Shown: positions 35,091-44,493, numbered from the stretch's first letter. The stretch is DNA of 64,000 bases from Paraclostridium hominis (GCF_014306135.1 NZ_JACRWD010000001.1:806001-870000), one strand, 5' to 3'. Notes: generated by a model not told the origin, from the letters alone. A program made the numbers and translations.

Positions 35091-36919
35091 TGAGTTTTGA
35101 TGAAGAAGAATATAAAAGAAGTTTTTCTATAAATATATGGAAAAAGCTAAATCCGTTTTTAAAACAATACAAATTACATTTTATATGTGCTATATTAGCA
35201 AACTTATTTGTTGCATTTGTAGACGTAATGTTTCCAATATTTCAAAAGTATGCAATAGATAATTTTATAACTCCTATGAGTACAAAAGGAATAAATAATT
35301 TTGTAATTGTATATATACTAGCCATAGTTTTACAAGTAATATTTGTAATAATATTTACAAGGCTTTCAATGTATTTAGAAATGAACATAGGTAAGGATTT
35401 AAAAAGAGCTACCTTTATGCATTTGCAAAAACTTTCATTTTCATATTATAACACTACACCAGTAGGATATATAATAGCTAGAGTAATGAGTGATACTAAT
35501 AAAATCGGGTCTATGGTAGCATGGGGACTTGTGGATTTGTTTTGGTCTATTACTTATGTATTAGGAGTATTTATAGCAATGTTTATGCTAAATGCAAAAC
35601 TAGCTATGTATGTAATAGCAATAGTACCATTTATAGCAATACTTACAGTTTACTTTCAAAATAAAATACTAAATGTAAATAGAGATGTAAGAAAAATAAA
35701 CTCAAAAATAACGGGAGCATTTAACGAAGGAATAACAGGCTCTATTACTTCTAAAACACTTGTAATAGAAGATAAAAACCTAGAGGATTTTTCTAAAATA
35801 ACAGATAAAATGTATAAAACAAGTATAAGAGCTACAAAATTAAATGCTATATATATGCCAATTATACTATTTTTTAGTTCACTAGCTGTGGCATTTGTTC
35901 TTGATAGAGGTGGTAACTTAGTTATAAACGATTTAATGGAAATAGGTACATTATCAGCATTTATATCTTATGCAATAAGTATATTTGAACCAATTCAACA
36001 ATTAGCTAAAAACATATCAGAATTTATAGCTACTCAAGCAAATATAGAAAGAGTTTTTGGATTGTTGGAAAAAACTCCGGATATAGTTGATAGTGAAGAA
36101 GTAATTAAAAAGTATGGAGATTCATTTAATCCTAAAAAAGAAAATTGGGAAGAAATTAAAGGTGATATAGAATTTAAAGATGTATATTTTAAATATCCTG
36201 ATGGAGATGAATATATCTATGAAAACTTTAATCTTAAAATACCAGCAGGAACTACGCTAGCATTAGTTGGTGAAACTGGTTCAGGTAAAAGTACTTTGGT
36301 AAACTTAGCTTGTAGATTTTTTGAACCTACTAAAGGAAAAGTATTAATAGATGGAAAAGATTATAGAGAAAGATCTCAGTTATGGTTACACAATAATATT
36401 GGTTATGTTCTTCAAAATCCACATTTATTTTCAGGAACTATAAAAGAAAATATACGTTATGGAAAGCTTGATGCAACTGATGAAGAAGTAGAAAATGCAG
36501 CTAAAATAGTATCAGCTCATAAGATAATTATGAATATGGAAAAAGGTTATGATTCTCAGGTAGGAGAAGGTGGTTCTAATTTATCAACAGGAGAAAAGCA
36601 ACTTATATCTTTTGCTAGAGCAGTTCTTGCAAATCCTAGAATATTTGTACTTGATGAAGCCACTTCATCTATAGATACTGAAACAGAACAAATTATTCAA
36701 AATGCTATTTCTCACTTACTTAAGGATAGAACATCTTTTTTAGTTGCTCATAGATTATCTACTATAAGAAAAGCAGATATTATATTGGTTGTTAGAGATG
36801 GTAAGATAGTAGAAAAGGGAAGTCATAAAGAACTATTAAAACAAAAGAAATATTATTATTCATTATATGTTAAGCAGTTTGAAGAAGAAGTCGGGGAAAA
36901 TATATTTAAAGGACTATGA
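35090..36919 (+). CDS. heterodimeric ABC exporter half-transporter B (BmrD-like)
   Basis: A 609-residue partner of the preceding protein, with its own membrane domain and ATPase. Walker A is GETGSGKSTLVN and Walker B VFVLDEATSSID-type with the catalytic Glu intact. The signature is altered to LSTGEKQLISFAR. Consensus site plus degenerate site therefore split between the two subunits in the expected complementary way. Start ATG shares bases with the upstream stop (TAATG), so translation is coupled. A terminator stem begins inside its last codons. Confidence 0.9.
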   Translation: MSFDEEEYKRSFSINIWKKLNPFLKQYKLHFICAILANLFVAFVDVMFPIFQKYAIDNFITPMSTKGINNFVIVYILAIVLQVIFVIIFTRLSMYLEMNIGKDLKRATFMHLQKLSFSYYNTTPVGYIIARVMSDTNKIGSMVAWGLVDLFWSITYVLGVFIAMFMLNAKLAMYVIAIVPFIAILTVYFQNKILNVNRDVRKINSKITGAFNEGITGSITSKTLVIEDKNLEDFSKITDKMYKTSIRATKLNAIYMPIILFFSSLAVAFVLDRGGNLVINDLMEIGTLSAFISYAISIFEPIQQLAKNISEFIATQANIERVFGLLEKTPDIVDSEEVIKKYGDSFNPKKENWEEIKGDIEFKDVYFKYPDGDEYIYENFNLKIPAGTTLALVGETGSGKSTLVNLACRFFEPTKGKVLIDGKDYRERSQLWLHNNIGYVLQNPHLFSGTIKENIRYGKLDATDEEVENAAKIVSAHKIIMNMEKGYDSQVGEGGSNLSTGEKQLISFARAVLANPRIFVLDEATSSIDTETEQIIQNAISHLLKDRTSFLVAHRLSTIRKADIILVVRDGKIVEKGSHKELLKQKKYYYSLYVKQFEEEVGENIFKGL

Positions 36920-36941
36920 TTAAAAATCATAGTCCTTTTTA
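36908..36941. terminator. bidirectional terminator between the exporter and the permuted OppA gene
   Basis: The stem AAAGGACTATGATT / AATCATAGTCCTTT with an AAAA loop and a T-run. The exporter stop codon lies within its left arm. Confidence 0.88.
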
Positions 36942-36947
36942 ATATTT

Positions 36948-38618
36948 TTATTTTTTATTTTTAGGAGGGTTTCCACCGTTTACCATAAGGAAATTACAAG
37001 TTGCATATTTTATAGTTTTAAACTCTTTACTATCTTTATATTTATCAACATGTTCTGAAGCTATAGCAACTTTGTCTACTTCTCCAGTTTCATATAAGTT
37101 TACAGCTGCATTAATATCTTTTACTATTTTAAAATTAACTTTATCTAAATTAACAGTTTTATTATCCCAGTAATTTTCATTTTTCTTTAAGCCATATTGA
37201 TCTTCCATTTTCCAACTATCCATAACGAAAGGTCCATTAAAAGCTAATTTATCTTTATCAGTTCCGTAATTGTCTCCATAAGTTTCAACCATGTTTTTAT
37301 TTACAGGGAAGAATACAGGAAATGCCATAAGTTGATCAAAATAATTTACTGGTCTATTTAATTTTATTTCTAAAGTATAATCATCTATTGCTTTTACACC
37401 TACAGTACTTGAATCTGAATTTTTACCTAAGTTAAAATCTTCAGCTCCTTGTATATCATACATAACATAAGCATACTCACAAGCAGTTTCAGGAGTTAAA
37501 TTTCTTATAAATGAATATTCAAAGTCTTTAGCAGTTAAAGGATCACCATTAGACCACTTAGCATCTTTTCTTATTTTAAAAGTCCAAGTTTTTGAATCAC
37601 TTGATTTTTCCCAACTTTCAGCCATACCTGGAATTAATTCATTTTTACTGTCAACTCTTACCAATCCCTCCATAACGTTGTTTATAGCTTCAAAAGATGT
37701 AGAATCTGAAGCTTTAGCAGTATCCATAGAAGATATATCAGAACTAGAAGTAGTATTTACTTCTTTTTTACCATTACTTAACTTAGCCCATTTATATGAA
37801 GTTTGTGGACCAAATGAATAATTAACCACATCTTTTAAATATTCTTTTTCTAAATAAGCTCCACCTTTTTGGTATAAAGGAGTAATAAAAGCACTATCTA
37901 ATAATATTTTTTCAGCCTTTGAATAACTTTCCCAGCTTTCATCTATTGTAGTAGATCCTTTTGCTTTTGTTATTAAATCTTTATATTCTGTATCTTTATA
38001 TCCTACATTTATAGCATATCTTCCAACTTCAGGATAATATATTTCTAAGAAAGTAAGTGGGTCTGGGTAATCAGCTCCCCAACCTGCAATTGATAATTGG
38101 AAATCTCCATTAGAACCTTTTTCAGTTTTTAATTTAGTAGGTAGTTGCTGAATTTTTACAGTAACTCCTTCTAAAGCATCTTGAAGCTCTGCTTGAATAA
38201 ATTCAGCTATTTTTCCACTTTGTTCTGTATCACTAGTTAAAAATTCAAATTCTACAGAATCAAAACCAATTTCTTTTTTTACTTTTTCCCAAACTTTTTT
38301 AGCTTCTTCATCATTATGAGAATAACCCATTTCTCCTGCTACATTTCTGTAATCTTCACCCTTTTCATTAAAAGCTAGATTATCAGGAACAAATTTATCA
38401 ACAGGTTTTGACCCATCATTAAGTATTATATTTGTCATTTGTTCTTTGTCTATAGCTAAAGCTATAGCTTTTCTGGCATCTTCATTTTCAAGGACTTTAA
38501 AAGGATCTGCTTTTTTAGAAGATTTAGTTTCTTCATTTGTAGAACTGCAACCCGTTAAAACTAAACTACATATAAACATAGTACTTAGAAATATTGACGC
38601 TTTTTTCTTTAATAACAT
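36948..38618 (-). CDS. circularly permuted oligopeptide-binding lipoprotein (OppA family)
   Basis: A 556-residue exported lipoprotein (lipobox LTGC, Cys24). After a short linker, residues 37-280 correspond to the C-terminal half of a normal OppA: DARKAIALAIDK at 47-58, AGWGADYPDPLTFLE at 178-192, and the usual final strand SFGPQTSYKWAKL at 268-280. Residues 282-556 then correspond to the N-terminal half: SSDISSMDTAKASDSTSFEA at 292-311, ESWEKSSDSKTWTFKIRKDA, WSNGDPLTAKDFEYSF, and it ends in FLMVNGGNPP, where a normal protein would go on to ARKAI. No part is missing or repeated, and the frame is open. GGGGGG precedes the ATG. No transporter partners lie beside it. Confidence 0.88.
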   Translation of the reverse strand: MLLKKKASIFLSTMFICSLVLTGCSSTNEETKSSKKADPFKVLENEDARKAIALAIDKEQMTNIILNDGSKPVDKFVPDNLAFNEKGEDYRNVAGEMGYSHNDEEAKKVWEKVKKEIGFDSVEFEFLTSDTEQSGKIAEFIQAELQDALEGVTVKIQQLPTKLKTEKGSNGDFQLSIAGWGADYPDPLTFLEIYYPEVGRYAINVGYKDTEYKDLITKAKGSTTIDESWESYSKAEKILLDSAFITPLYQKGGAYLEKEYLKDVVNYSFGPQTSYKWAKLSNGKKEVNTTSSSDISSMDTAKASDSTSFEAINNVMEGLVRVDSKNELIPGMAESWEKSSDSKTWTFKIRKDAKWSNGDPLTAKDFEYSFIRNLTPETACEYAYVMYDIQGAEDFNLGKNSDSSTVGVKAIDDYTLEIKLNRPVNYFDQLMAFPVFFPVNKNMVETYGDNYGTDKDKLAFNGPFVMDSWKMEDQYGLKKNENYWDNKTVNLDKVNFKIVKDINAAVNLYETGEVDKVAIASEHVDKYKDSKEFKTIKYATCNFLMVNGGNPPKNKK

Positions 38619-38942
38619 AAAAACCCCCCAATAATATTAAAATTTACAATCATATAAAGAATTCTTGTAAAATTAAAAAATTCCCTTTAGAAGATAAATA
38701 ATTTCGTTTTACAAATTAGTATATAAATAGGCTTTATTATAGCTACTATGACATTTAAACAAAAAAAGAGCTAGTAATTTTACTAACTCTTTTTTTGTAA
38801 TTATATTAATTTACATTTTAATTGCAGTTTTGTGATATATAAATTAACAAAATCTTTATTTTTAGTTGTATATCTTAATACCATATTAATATGAAAATTC
38901 TTATACTAATAATTATAAAAAAGTTGATAAGGAGGGTTGTAT
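38619..38942. other. divergent intergenic region with an orphan terminator
   Basis: Between the divergent permuted oppA and TPR genes lies an orphan hairpin/T-run at 38761-38797. It follows the start sides of both genes, so it cannot end either. It may terminate a short RNA or be left from a lost gene. Its sequence nearly repeats the terminator after trkH at 44505-44535. Confidence 0.55.
38761..38797. terminator. orphan bidirectional terminator
   Basis: AAAAAAAGAGCTAGTAA / TTACTAACTCTTTTTTT, with one mismatch in the stem. See the intergenic entry for its odd position. Confidence 0.75.
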
Positions 38943-39326
38943 ATGTTAGCTATTAATTGTGAATCTGATTATTACAAAGAAGAAATGAATAAAGCAATCT
39001 ATTATTTAAAAATATATGATTATATATCAGCTAAAAAACATATACAAAATATTATTATAAAAGATTTCTCTAAGCCAGAAGGGCATAACCTTTTAGGAAT
39101 TATGTATGAGTTACAAGATAATCTAAATTTAGCAAGAAGACATTATAGAGCATCATATGCATTAGATCCAACATTTAAAGCTGCTAGTAAAAATTTAGAA
39201 AGAATAAGTAGTTTCTTTTACAATTCAGAAGATATTGACTATGGAGATAAAATTAACTTAAATGATAAAATAAATTATAATTTAGTTTATGATAAAAATA
39301 ATATAGGGAGATTAGTTAAAGTATGA
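38943..39326 (+). CDS. small tetratricopeptide-repeat protein
   Basis: A 127-residue soluble protein with about two TPR units (ISAKKHIQNIIIKDFSKPEGHNLL... and NLARRHYRASYALDPTFKAA, residues about 24-75). It is a probable protein-interaction adaptor. It lies 134 bp before the KdpD-like kinase but a terminator separates them. ATG 38943 has AGGAGGG at good spacing; the TTG 6 bases earlier is too close to that site. Confidence 0.75.
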   Translation: MLAINCESDYYKEEMNKAIYYLKIYDYISAKKHIQNIIIKDFSKPEGHNLLGIMYELQDNLNLARRHYRASYALDPTFKAASKNLERISSFFYNSEDIDYGDKINLNDKINYNLVYDKNNIGRLVKV

Positions 39327-39332
39327 TATATT

Positions 39333-39381
39333 AAAAACATTTAAAATAAGTAGAGTGCATATTTATTTTAAATGTTTTTTT
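39333..39381 (+). terminator. terminator after the TPR gene
   Basis: The stem AAAAACATTTAAAATAA / TTTATTTTAAATGTTTTTTT. Confidence 0.88.
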
Positions 39382-39460
39382 ATGCAAAAATACAAATATT
39401 GTATTTTAATATAATTACTTTTATAATTTAGTATAATAAATTACTAAAAGGGGGGATAAA

Positions 39461-41038
39461 ATGAGTTGTGAGAAAATAAAGGATGATATATTTTCTATAA
39501 ATTACAGTAAAAATAAATATACAAAAAAAGAAATTTTAAAAAATATATTTAAGATAGTTTGTATAATGTGTATAGCTACTATAGTAGCTTTATTTTTTAA
39601 GAAAATAGATTTAAATGAATCCAATATAATTTTAATCTTTTTATTAGGAGTATTATTTTCTTCTATTAAATCAGAAGGATACTTATATGGAATATTAGCT
39701 TCAATAATAGGAGTATTATCATTTAATTTCTTTTTTACAGAACCTTATTATACATTTTTAGCTTATAGGGCTGATTATCCTATAACATTTATTATTATGC
39801 TTATATCATCTATAATAACAAGTACACTAACTTCAAAGATAAAAAAAGAAGTTATGTTATCTAATATGAGAGAACAAAGGATAATTATTTTATATAAAAA
39901 TATAAAGAATTTATTAAAATCACGAAATAAAAATGAAATAGTAGATATATGTAATATAAGTTTGATGAATATATTAAACAAATCAATAGCTACTTCAATA
40001 TCAGATTTGGATGGTAACTTGAATAATCAAGTAGTAAATATTTATAAAGATGAAGATGATAATAAATTATTTAAATCTACATTAGAGATAGAGGCATTTA
40101 AAAAAGCCTTTGATTTGGGTAGGGAAACTGGTATAAATACTGACATTTACCAAGATACAAAAGTTTTTAATTATCCTATAAAAGGTCAAAATTCTATTTT
40201 AGGGGTAATAGGAGTAGCTTGTTCTGATGGTATAGCATTAGATGAAAATGAAAAAATTTTATTAGAATCAATAGCTACTCAAGTTGCTCTTGCAATTGAA
40301 AGAGAAAATTTGTTTGAAAAAACAAGAATAGCAAATTTAAATGCTGAAACTGAAAGATTAAGAAGTAATTTACTAAGATCAATTTCTCATGATTTAAGAA
40401 CTCCTATTACAGGTATAATAGGATCTTCTTCTGTAATCTTAGAAAATTATAAAGATATTGATGAAGAAATTAAAAAAGAACTTATAAATAATATTTATGA
40501 CGATGCAAGTTGGCTTTCTAGATCTATTGAAAATGTAATAAGTATAACTAGGGTAGATGAAGATAGATTAGAAATTAAGAAAAGCTTAGAAGTAGTAGAA
40601 GAAATAGTGGGAGAAGCTATACATAGAGTAAAGAGGTTTTCAAATAAACGAAAAATAATTGTAGAACTTCCAGATGAAGTTATTATCGTAAATGTAGATG
40701 GATTATTAATAGAGCAAGTAATTATGAACTTAATTGATAATTCAATAAGACATACACCAGAAAACTTAGAAATAAAAGTAAAGGTTAGTAAAGTAGAAAA
40801 TTATATACAATTTGAAGTAGAGGATCAAGGAAGTGGATTAAAAGAAGAAGATTTACCTCATATATTTGATAGATTTTATACAAAGAGTAAGGGAAAATCT
40901 TTGGAAAAACGAGGTATAGGTCTTGGACTAGCTATATGTAAATCAATTGTTGAAGCACATAAGGGAGATATAAAAGCATTTAATAATAAAATGGGAGGAG
41001 CAACATTTAGATTTAAAATCCCATATACAAAGGAGTAG
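39461..41038 (+). CDS. KdpD-like sensor histidine kinase lacking the KdpD/USP N-terminus
   Basis: A 525-residue membrane kinase. Residues about 25-125 form the four-helix DUF4118 domain of KdpD (FNFFFTEPYYTFLAY is typical). A GAF-like region (150-285), HisKA (phosphohistidine in SISHDLRTPITG near 310) and HATPase (NLIDNSIRHTP, DQGSGL, GIGLGLAICKS) follow. The large cytosolic KdpD and USP domains of E. coli KdpD are absent. No kdpFABC is here; instead the trk genes follow, so it probably controls potassium uptake through the adjacent regulator. Confidence 0.9.
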   Translation: MSCEKIKDDIFSINYSKNKYTKKEILKNIFKIVCIMCIATIVALFFKKIDLNESNIILIFLLGVLFSSIKSEGYLYGILASIIGVLSFNFFFTEPYYTFLAYRADYPITFIIMLISSIITSTLTSKIKKEVMLSNMREQRIIILYKNIKNLLKSRNKNEIVDICNISLMNILNKSIATSISDLDGNLNNQVVNIYKDEDDNKLFKSTLEIEAFKKAFDLGRETGINTDIYQDTKVFNYPIKGQNSILGVIGVACSDGIALDENEKILLESIATQVALAIERENLFEKTRIANLNAETERLRSNLLRSISHDLRTPITGIIGSSSVILENYKDIDEEIKKELINNIYDDASWLSRSIENVISITRVDEDRLEIKKSLEVVEEIVGEAIHRVKRFSNKRKIIVELPDEVIIVNVDGLLIEQVIMNLIDNSIRHTPENLEIKVKVSKVENYIQFEVEDQGSGLKEEDLPHIFDRFYTKSKGKSLEKRGIGLGLAICKSIVEAHKGDIKAFNNKMGGATFRFKIPYTKE

Positions 41039-41041
41039 AAT

Positions 41042-41746
41042 ATGAGTTTAAAGCCGTTAATATTAATAATAGAAGATGAAAAACCAATTAGCAAGTTTAT
41101 AAAAGTATCACTTGAGACACAGGGATATGAATGTATAGAAACAGATAATGGAATTAATGCAGTATCTATAGTTTATTCTATGAATCCAGATGTAATAATT
41201 TTGGATTTAGGATTACCAGATATTGATGGAATAGAAGTAATAAAGAGGGTTAGAGAAGTAAGTTGTGCAAAAATAATTGTAGTATCTGCAAGAGAACATG
41301 AAAGGGAGAAGGTATATGCTCTAGATAGTGGAGCTGACGATTATTTAACAAAACCATTTAGTGTACCAGAATTATTAGCTAGAATAAGAGTTTCTTTAAG
41401 AAATAAAAATAATTTATCTATAAATACAAAAGAAAAAGATAATGTTTTTGAAGTAAGAGGCTTAAAAGTAGACTTTGAAAAGTATGAGGTAAGTGTTGAT
41501 AAAAATAATATTCATTTAACTCCTATAGAATATAAAATTATGGAGTTGTTATGTCAAAATGCTGGAAAAGTTTTAACTCATAAATTTATAATAAGTAAAA
41601 TTTGGGGTAATTATTTAGAAACTGAGACACAATCATCACTTAGAGTGTTTATGGCAAGTATAAGGCGTAAAATAGAGAAAGACCCTGCTCAGCCAGAATA
41701 TATAAAAACAGAAATAGGTGTAGGATATAAACTTATAGCTGAATAA
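41042..41746 (+). CDS. OmpR-family response regulator (KdpE-like)
   Basis: A 234-residue regulator with a receiver domain (acidic pair EDE near 12, phospho-Asp in VIILDLGLPDIDG near 57, Lys in YLTKPFSVPE near 107) and a winged-helix effector (ending in RKIEKDPAQPEYIKTEIGVGYKL). It lies 3 bp after the kinase. Likely target: the trkA promoter region just downstream, which has two direct AATCTTTAT repeats 31 bp apart. Confidence 0.93.
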   Translation: MSLKPLILIIEDEKPISKFIKVSLETQGYECIETDNGINAVSIVYSMNPDVIILDLGLPDIDGIEVIKRVREVSCAKIIVVSAREHEREKVYALDSGADDYLTKPFSVPELLARIRVSLRNKNNLSINTKEKDNVFEVRGLKVDFEKYEVSVDKNNIHLTPIEYKIMELLCQNAGKVLTHKFIISKIWGNYLETETQSSLRVFMASIRRKIEKDPAQPEYIKTEIGVGYKLIAE

Positions 41747-41757
41747 TATATTAATGA

Positions 41758-41814
41758 AATCTTTATGCATTTATAATTATCTTAACACAATCTTTATACC
41801 CTATTTAATATAAT
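41758..41814 (+). promoter_or_regulatory. putative activator-dependent promoter for trkA-trkA-trkH
   Basis: The direct repeats AATCTTTAT at 41758-41766 and 41789-41797 are 31 bp apart (three helical turns). A TATAAT -10 box follows at 41809-41814. The -35 position reads CACAAT, a poor match, and overlaps the second repeat. This is the layout of a class II promoter bound by an OmpR-type regulator. Confidence 0.55.
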
Positions 41815-41859
41815 TAACATAAAAATAAGAAATAAATATTTATGTTAAGGAGTAAGAAA

Positions 41860-42363
41860 ATGAAAAAGGATGATTTAGAGTATGTAATTATTGCGGGGTG
41901 TAGTAGATTTGGAGCTAACATAGCAAATGTATTATCTTTAAGTGGAAAAGATGTTATTATAATAGATTTAGATGAAGATTCATTTAGAAAACTTTCACAA
42001 GAATATAGCGGATTTAAACTTATAGGTGATGCAACTGATATAGATGTATTAATAAATGCAGGAATTAATAAAGCTACTATGCTAGTAGCAGCAACTAATG
42101 ATGATGATGTAAATATTATGATATCTCAGATATCTAAGGTTATTTTTAATACTAAAAAAGTTATATCAAGACTATATGATGATGACAAGGAAGTTGTATA
42201 TAAAGACTTTAATATAACACTTCTTAGACCTACTAGTTTAACTATTAATGAATTTGAAAGATTGCTTTGTATAAAAGAAACAAGCAATAAAAATAATAAT
42301 TCATTTAAATCAATAAAAAATGATAAAATAAGTAGTTTTATAAGAAAAGTAGGTGCATATTAA
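41860..42363 (+). CDS. trkA: TrkA-N domain potassium uptake regulator, first copy
   Basis: A 167-residue RCK protein with Rossmann motif IAGCSRFGANIANVL (residues 8-22) and the acidic IIIDLDEDSF strand end. It covers the RCK_N half; the TrkA-C half is short and divergent. It binds nucleotide to gate the TrkH channel. ATG 41860 is chosen because AAGGAG precedes it. Its stop overlaps the next ATG in TAATG, so two half-length trkA genes are coupled. Confidence 0.88.
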   Translation: MKKDDLEYVIIAGCSRFGANIANVLSLSGKDVIIIDLDEDSFRKLSQEYSGFKLIGDATDIDVLINAGINKATMLVAATNDDDVNIMISQISKVIFNTKKVISRLYDDDKEVVYKDFNITLLRPTSLTINEFERLLCIKETSNKNNNSFKSIKNDKISSFIRKVGAY

Positions 42364-43040
42364 TGAATATTTTAATTGTAGGTGGAAGAAAAAAAGCAGA
42401 GTTTTTATTAAAGTCATTATTAAATAAAAATCATAAAGTTACCTTTGTAAATAAAGATTATAAATATTGTAAAGAATTAAGTGAGATATATGAATGTAGT
42501 ATTATTTGTGGTGATGGATGTAAAAATTATATTTTAGAAGAAGCTGGAGCTAAAAATGCAGATATAATAATTGCAATGACTTCTAAGGATTCTAGTAATT
42601 TAGCTATTTGCCAATTAGCTAAAAAAATTTATAACATAGACAAAACATTTGCCACAGTTACAAATCCTAAAAATGTAGAAGTTTTTAAAGCTTTAGGAAT
42701 AAACGGAGCAATAAGTGCAACTTATATAGTATCTGATGTTATAGAACAAATGGCTACAATAAATGATATTTATGAATTTGTACCAATTGAAAATGGACAA
42801 ATTAGACTACTAGATATAATAGTTAAAGATAATTCAAATTTATGTGGAAAATATATAAAGGATTTAAACTTATCAGATAAATCTATAATTGGGTGCATAA
42901 TAAGAGGTAATAATAGTATTATTCCTAATGGAAATACACAAATAATGGTTAATGATAAACTTATAATATTATGTGATGTAAATGTTCAAAGAGAAGTATT
43001 AGACAAAGTATTAGAAAGTGGTAAATCTTATGGAATGTAA
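42363..43040 (+). CDS. trkA: TrkA family potassium uptake protein, second copy
   Basis: A 225-residue RCK protein with RCK_N (GGRKKAEFLLKSL, residues 6-18; GDGCKNYILEEAGAKNADI near 49) and RCK_C (ENGQIRLLDIIVKDNSNLCGK near 140). The first copy has a divergent C-terminus, so the pair may form a hetero-octameric ring on TrkH. The next gene overlaps by 11 bp. Confidence 0.88.
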   Translation: MNILIVGGRKKAEFLLKSLLNKNHKVTFVNKDYKYCKELSEIYECSIICGDGCKNYILEEAGAKNADIIIAMTSKDSSNLAICQLAKKIYNIDKTFATVTNPKNVEVFKALGINGAISATYIVSDVIEQMATINDIYEFVPIENGQIRLLDIIVKDNSNLCGKYIKDLNLSDKSIIGCIIRGNNSIIPNGNTQIMVNDKLIILCDVNVQREVLDKVLESGKSYGM

Positions 43041-44493
43041 AAGATTTAATCAATGGGGAAGTACTATTTATTATATAGGAATTTTTACATCAATATCTGG
43101 GTTTATATTATTATTACCATTAATAAGTATTATATTCTATATAGATGAATTAATTTATGCTCCTAGTTTTTTAATTCCAGCGTTTATTTCTATAGTTTTA
43201 GGTTTAATTTTAGCAAAAAAATTTAAAGGATATAAAGAAAGAACTTTATCGGTTGGAGAAGATGCAGTAATTGTAGTAAGTGGATGGATATTAGCAACAG
43301 TATTTTCTGCAATACCATTTATTATTGGACAAAATTTAAATTTTACACAAGCATATTTTGAAGCTGTAAGTGGGTGGACAACAACTGGTCTATCAGTTAT
43401 AGATGTAGAATCAGCTCCCCATATATTTTTAATTCATAGAAGTATAATGCAATTTTTTGGAGGAGTAGGAATTGTTTTAGTAATGCTATCAGCATTATCA
43501 TCTACATTTGGAATGAAACTTTATAACTCAGAAGGCCATACAGATAAACTTCTTCCAAACTTAATTAAATCTTCTAGAGTTATAATTTCTATATATTTAG
43601 GTTATGTGGTTTCTGGAACAATACTATATGTTATATTTGGTATGCCTGTATTTGATGCAATAAATCATTCTATTGCAGCTTTATCTACTGGTGGATTTTC
43701 TGTAAGAGCTAATAGTATTGGATATTATGATAATGTTTTTATAGAATTGATAACTATTATATTAATGATATTAGGTACAACAAGTTTTGCAACTCATTTA
43801 TTACTTGTTAAAGGTAAGTTTAAGGAAATTTTAAAATTAGGCGAAATAAGATTTATGTTTTTAGTTTTAGGAATCTTTATACCACTTGTTACTTTTGTTT
43901 CTTTAAAAGATTTGTATACAAGTTTATATAAAGGGATTAGGGTTGGATTATTTGAGGTTGTATCGGCTTTATCAACTACAGGATTTTCAACTGTAACATA
44001 TAATAACTGGCCATCTTTTGCAATACTTATAATGATAGTGGCAATGCTTATAGGTGGGGGAGCAGGGTCTACATCTGGAGGGATAAAGCTTTATAGAATT
44101 TACTTAATTATTAAAAAGTTAATATGGAATATAAAAGATAAGTTTTTGCCGAAACATCAAGTATATAGAAATTATGTATATAAGGCAGATGGTAAAATAT
44201 TTATAAATAAATCAGATATTTTAGAAGTATATAACTATGCGTTTATATATTTAATGGTATTTATTTTAGGGGTATTTATTATGTTAGTATATAATTACCC
44301 ACTACAAGATGCAATGTTTGAATTTGCATCAGCTTTAGGAACCGTTGGATTATCAGTGGGAATAACATCATTAAATGCACCATCAATTATTTTGTGGACA
44401 GAAATTATAGGAATGCTATTAGGTAGACTTGAAATTTGGGTTATACTAATAGCCATAGTTAAAATTGTTAAAAATAATAGGAAAAGTAAATAA
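43030..44493 (+). CDS. trkH: TrkH family potassium uptake membrane subunit
   Basis: A 487-residue protein with four M1-P-M2 repeats; selectivity-filter loops are seen at SGWTTTGLSV, AALSTGGFSVR, ALSTTGFSTV and ALGTVGLSVG. The intramembrane loop GGGAGSTSGGIKLYR near 345 is intact. It imports K+ with the TrkA ring. GTG 43018 is an alternative start; neither start has a strong ribosome binding site, which suits coupling to the upstream gene. A terminator follows. Confidence 0.92.
   Translation: MECKRFNQWGSTIYYIGIFTSISGFILLLPLISIIFYIDELIYAPSFLIPAFISIVLGLILAKKFKGYKERTLSVGEDAVIVVSGWILATVFSAIPFIIGQNLNFTQAYFEAVSGWTTTGLSVIDVESAPHIFLIHRSIMQFFGGVGIVLVMLSALSSTFGMKLYNSEGHTDKLLPNLIKSSRVIISIYLGYVVSGTILYVIFGMPVFDAINHSIAALSTGGFSVRANSIGYYDNVFIELITIILMILGTTSFATHLLLVKGKFKEILKLGEIRFMFLVLGIFIPLVTFVSLKDLYTSLYKGIRVGLFEVVSALSTTGFSTVTYNNWPSFAILIMIVAMLIGGGAGSTSGGIKLYRIYLIIKKLIWNIKDKFLPKHQVYRNYVYKADGKIFINKSDILEVYNYAFIYLMVFILGVFIMLVYNYPLQDAMFEFASALGTVGLSVGITSLNAPSIILWTEIIGMLLGRLEIWVILIAIVKIVKNNRKSK

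Noticed and set aside
36948..38618. Two fused pseudogene halves
   Set aside because: The frame is open from lipobox to stop, total length is that of a normal OppA and no segment is duplicated or missing, so decay is unlikely.
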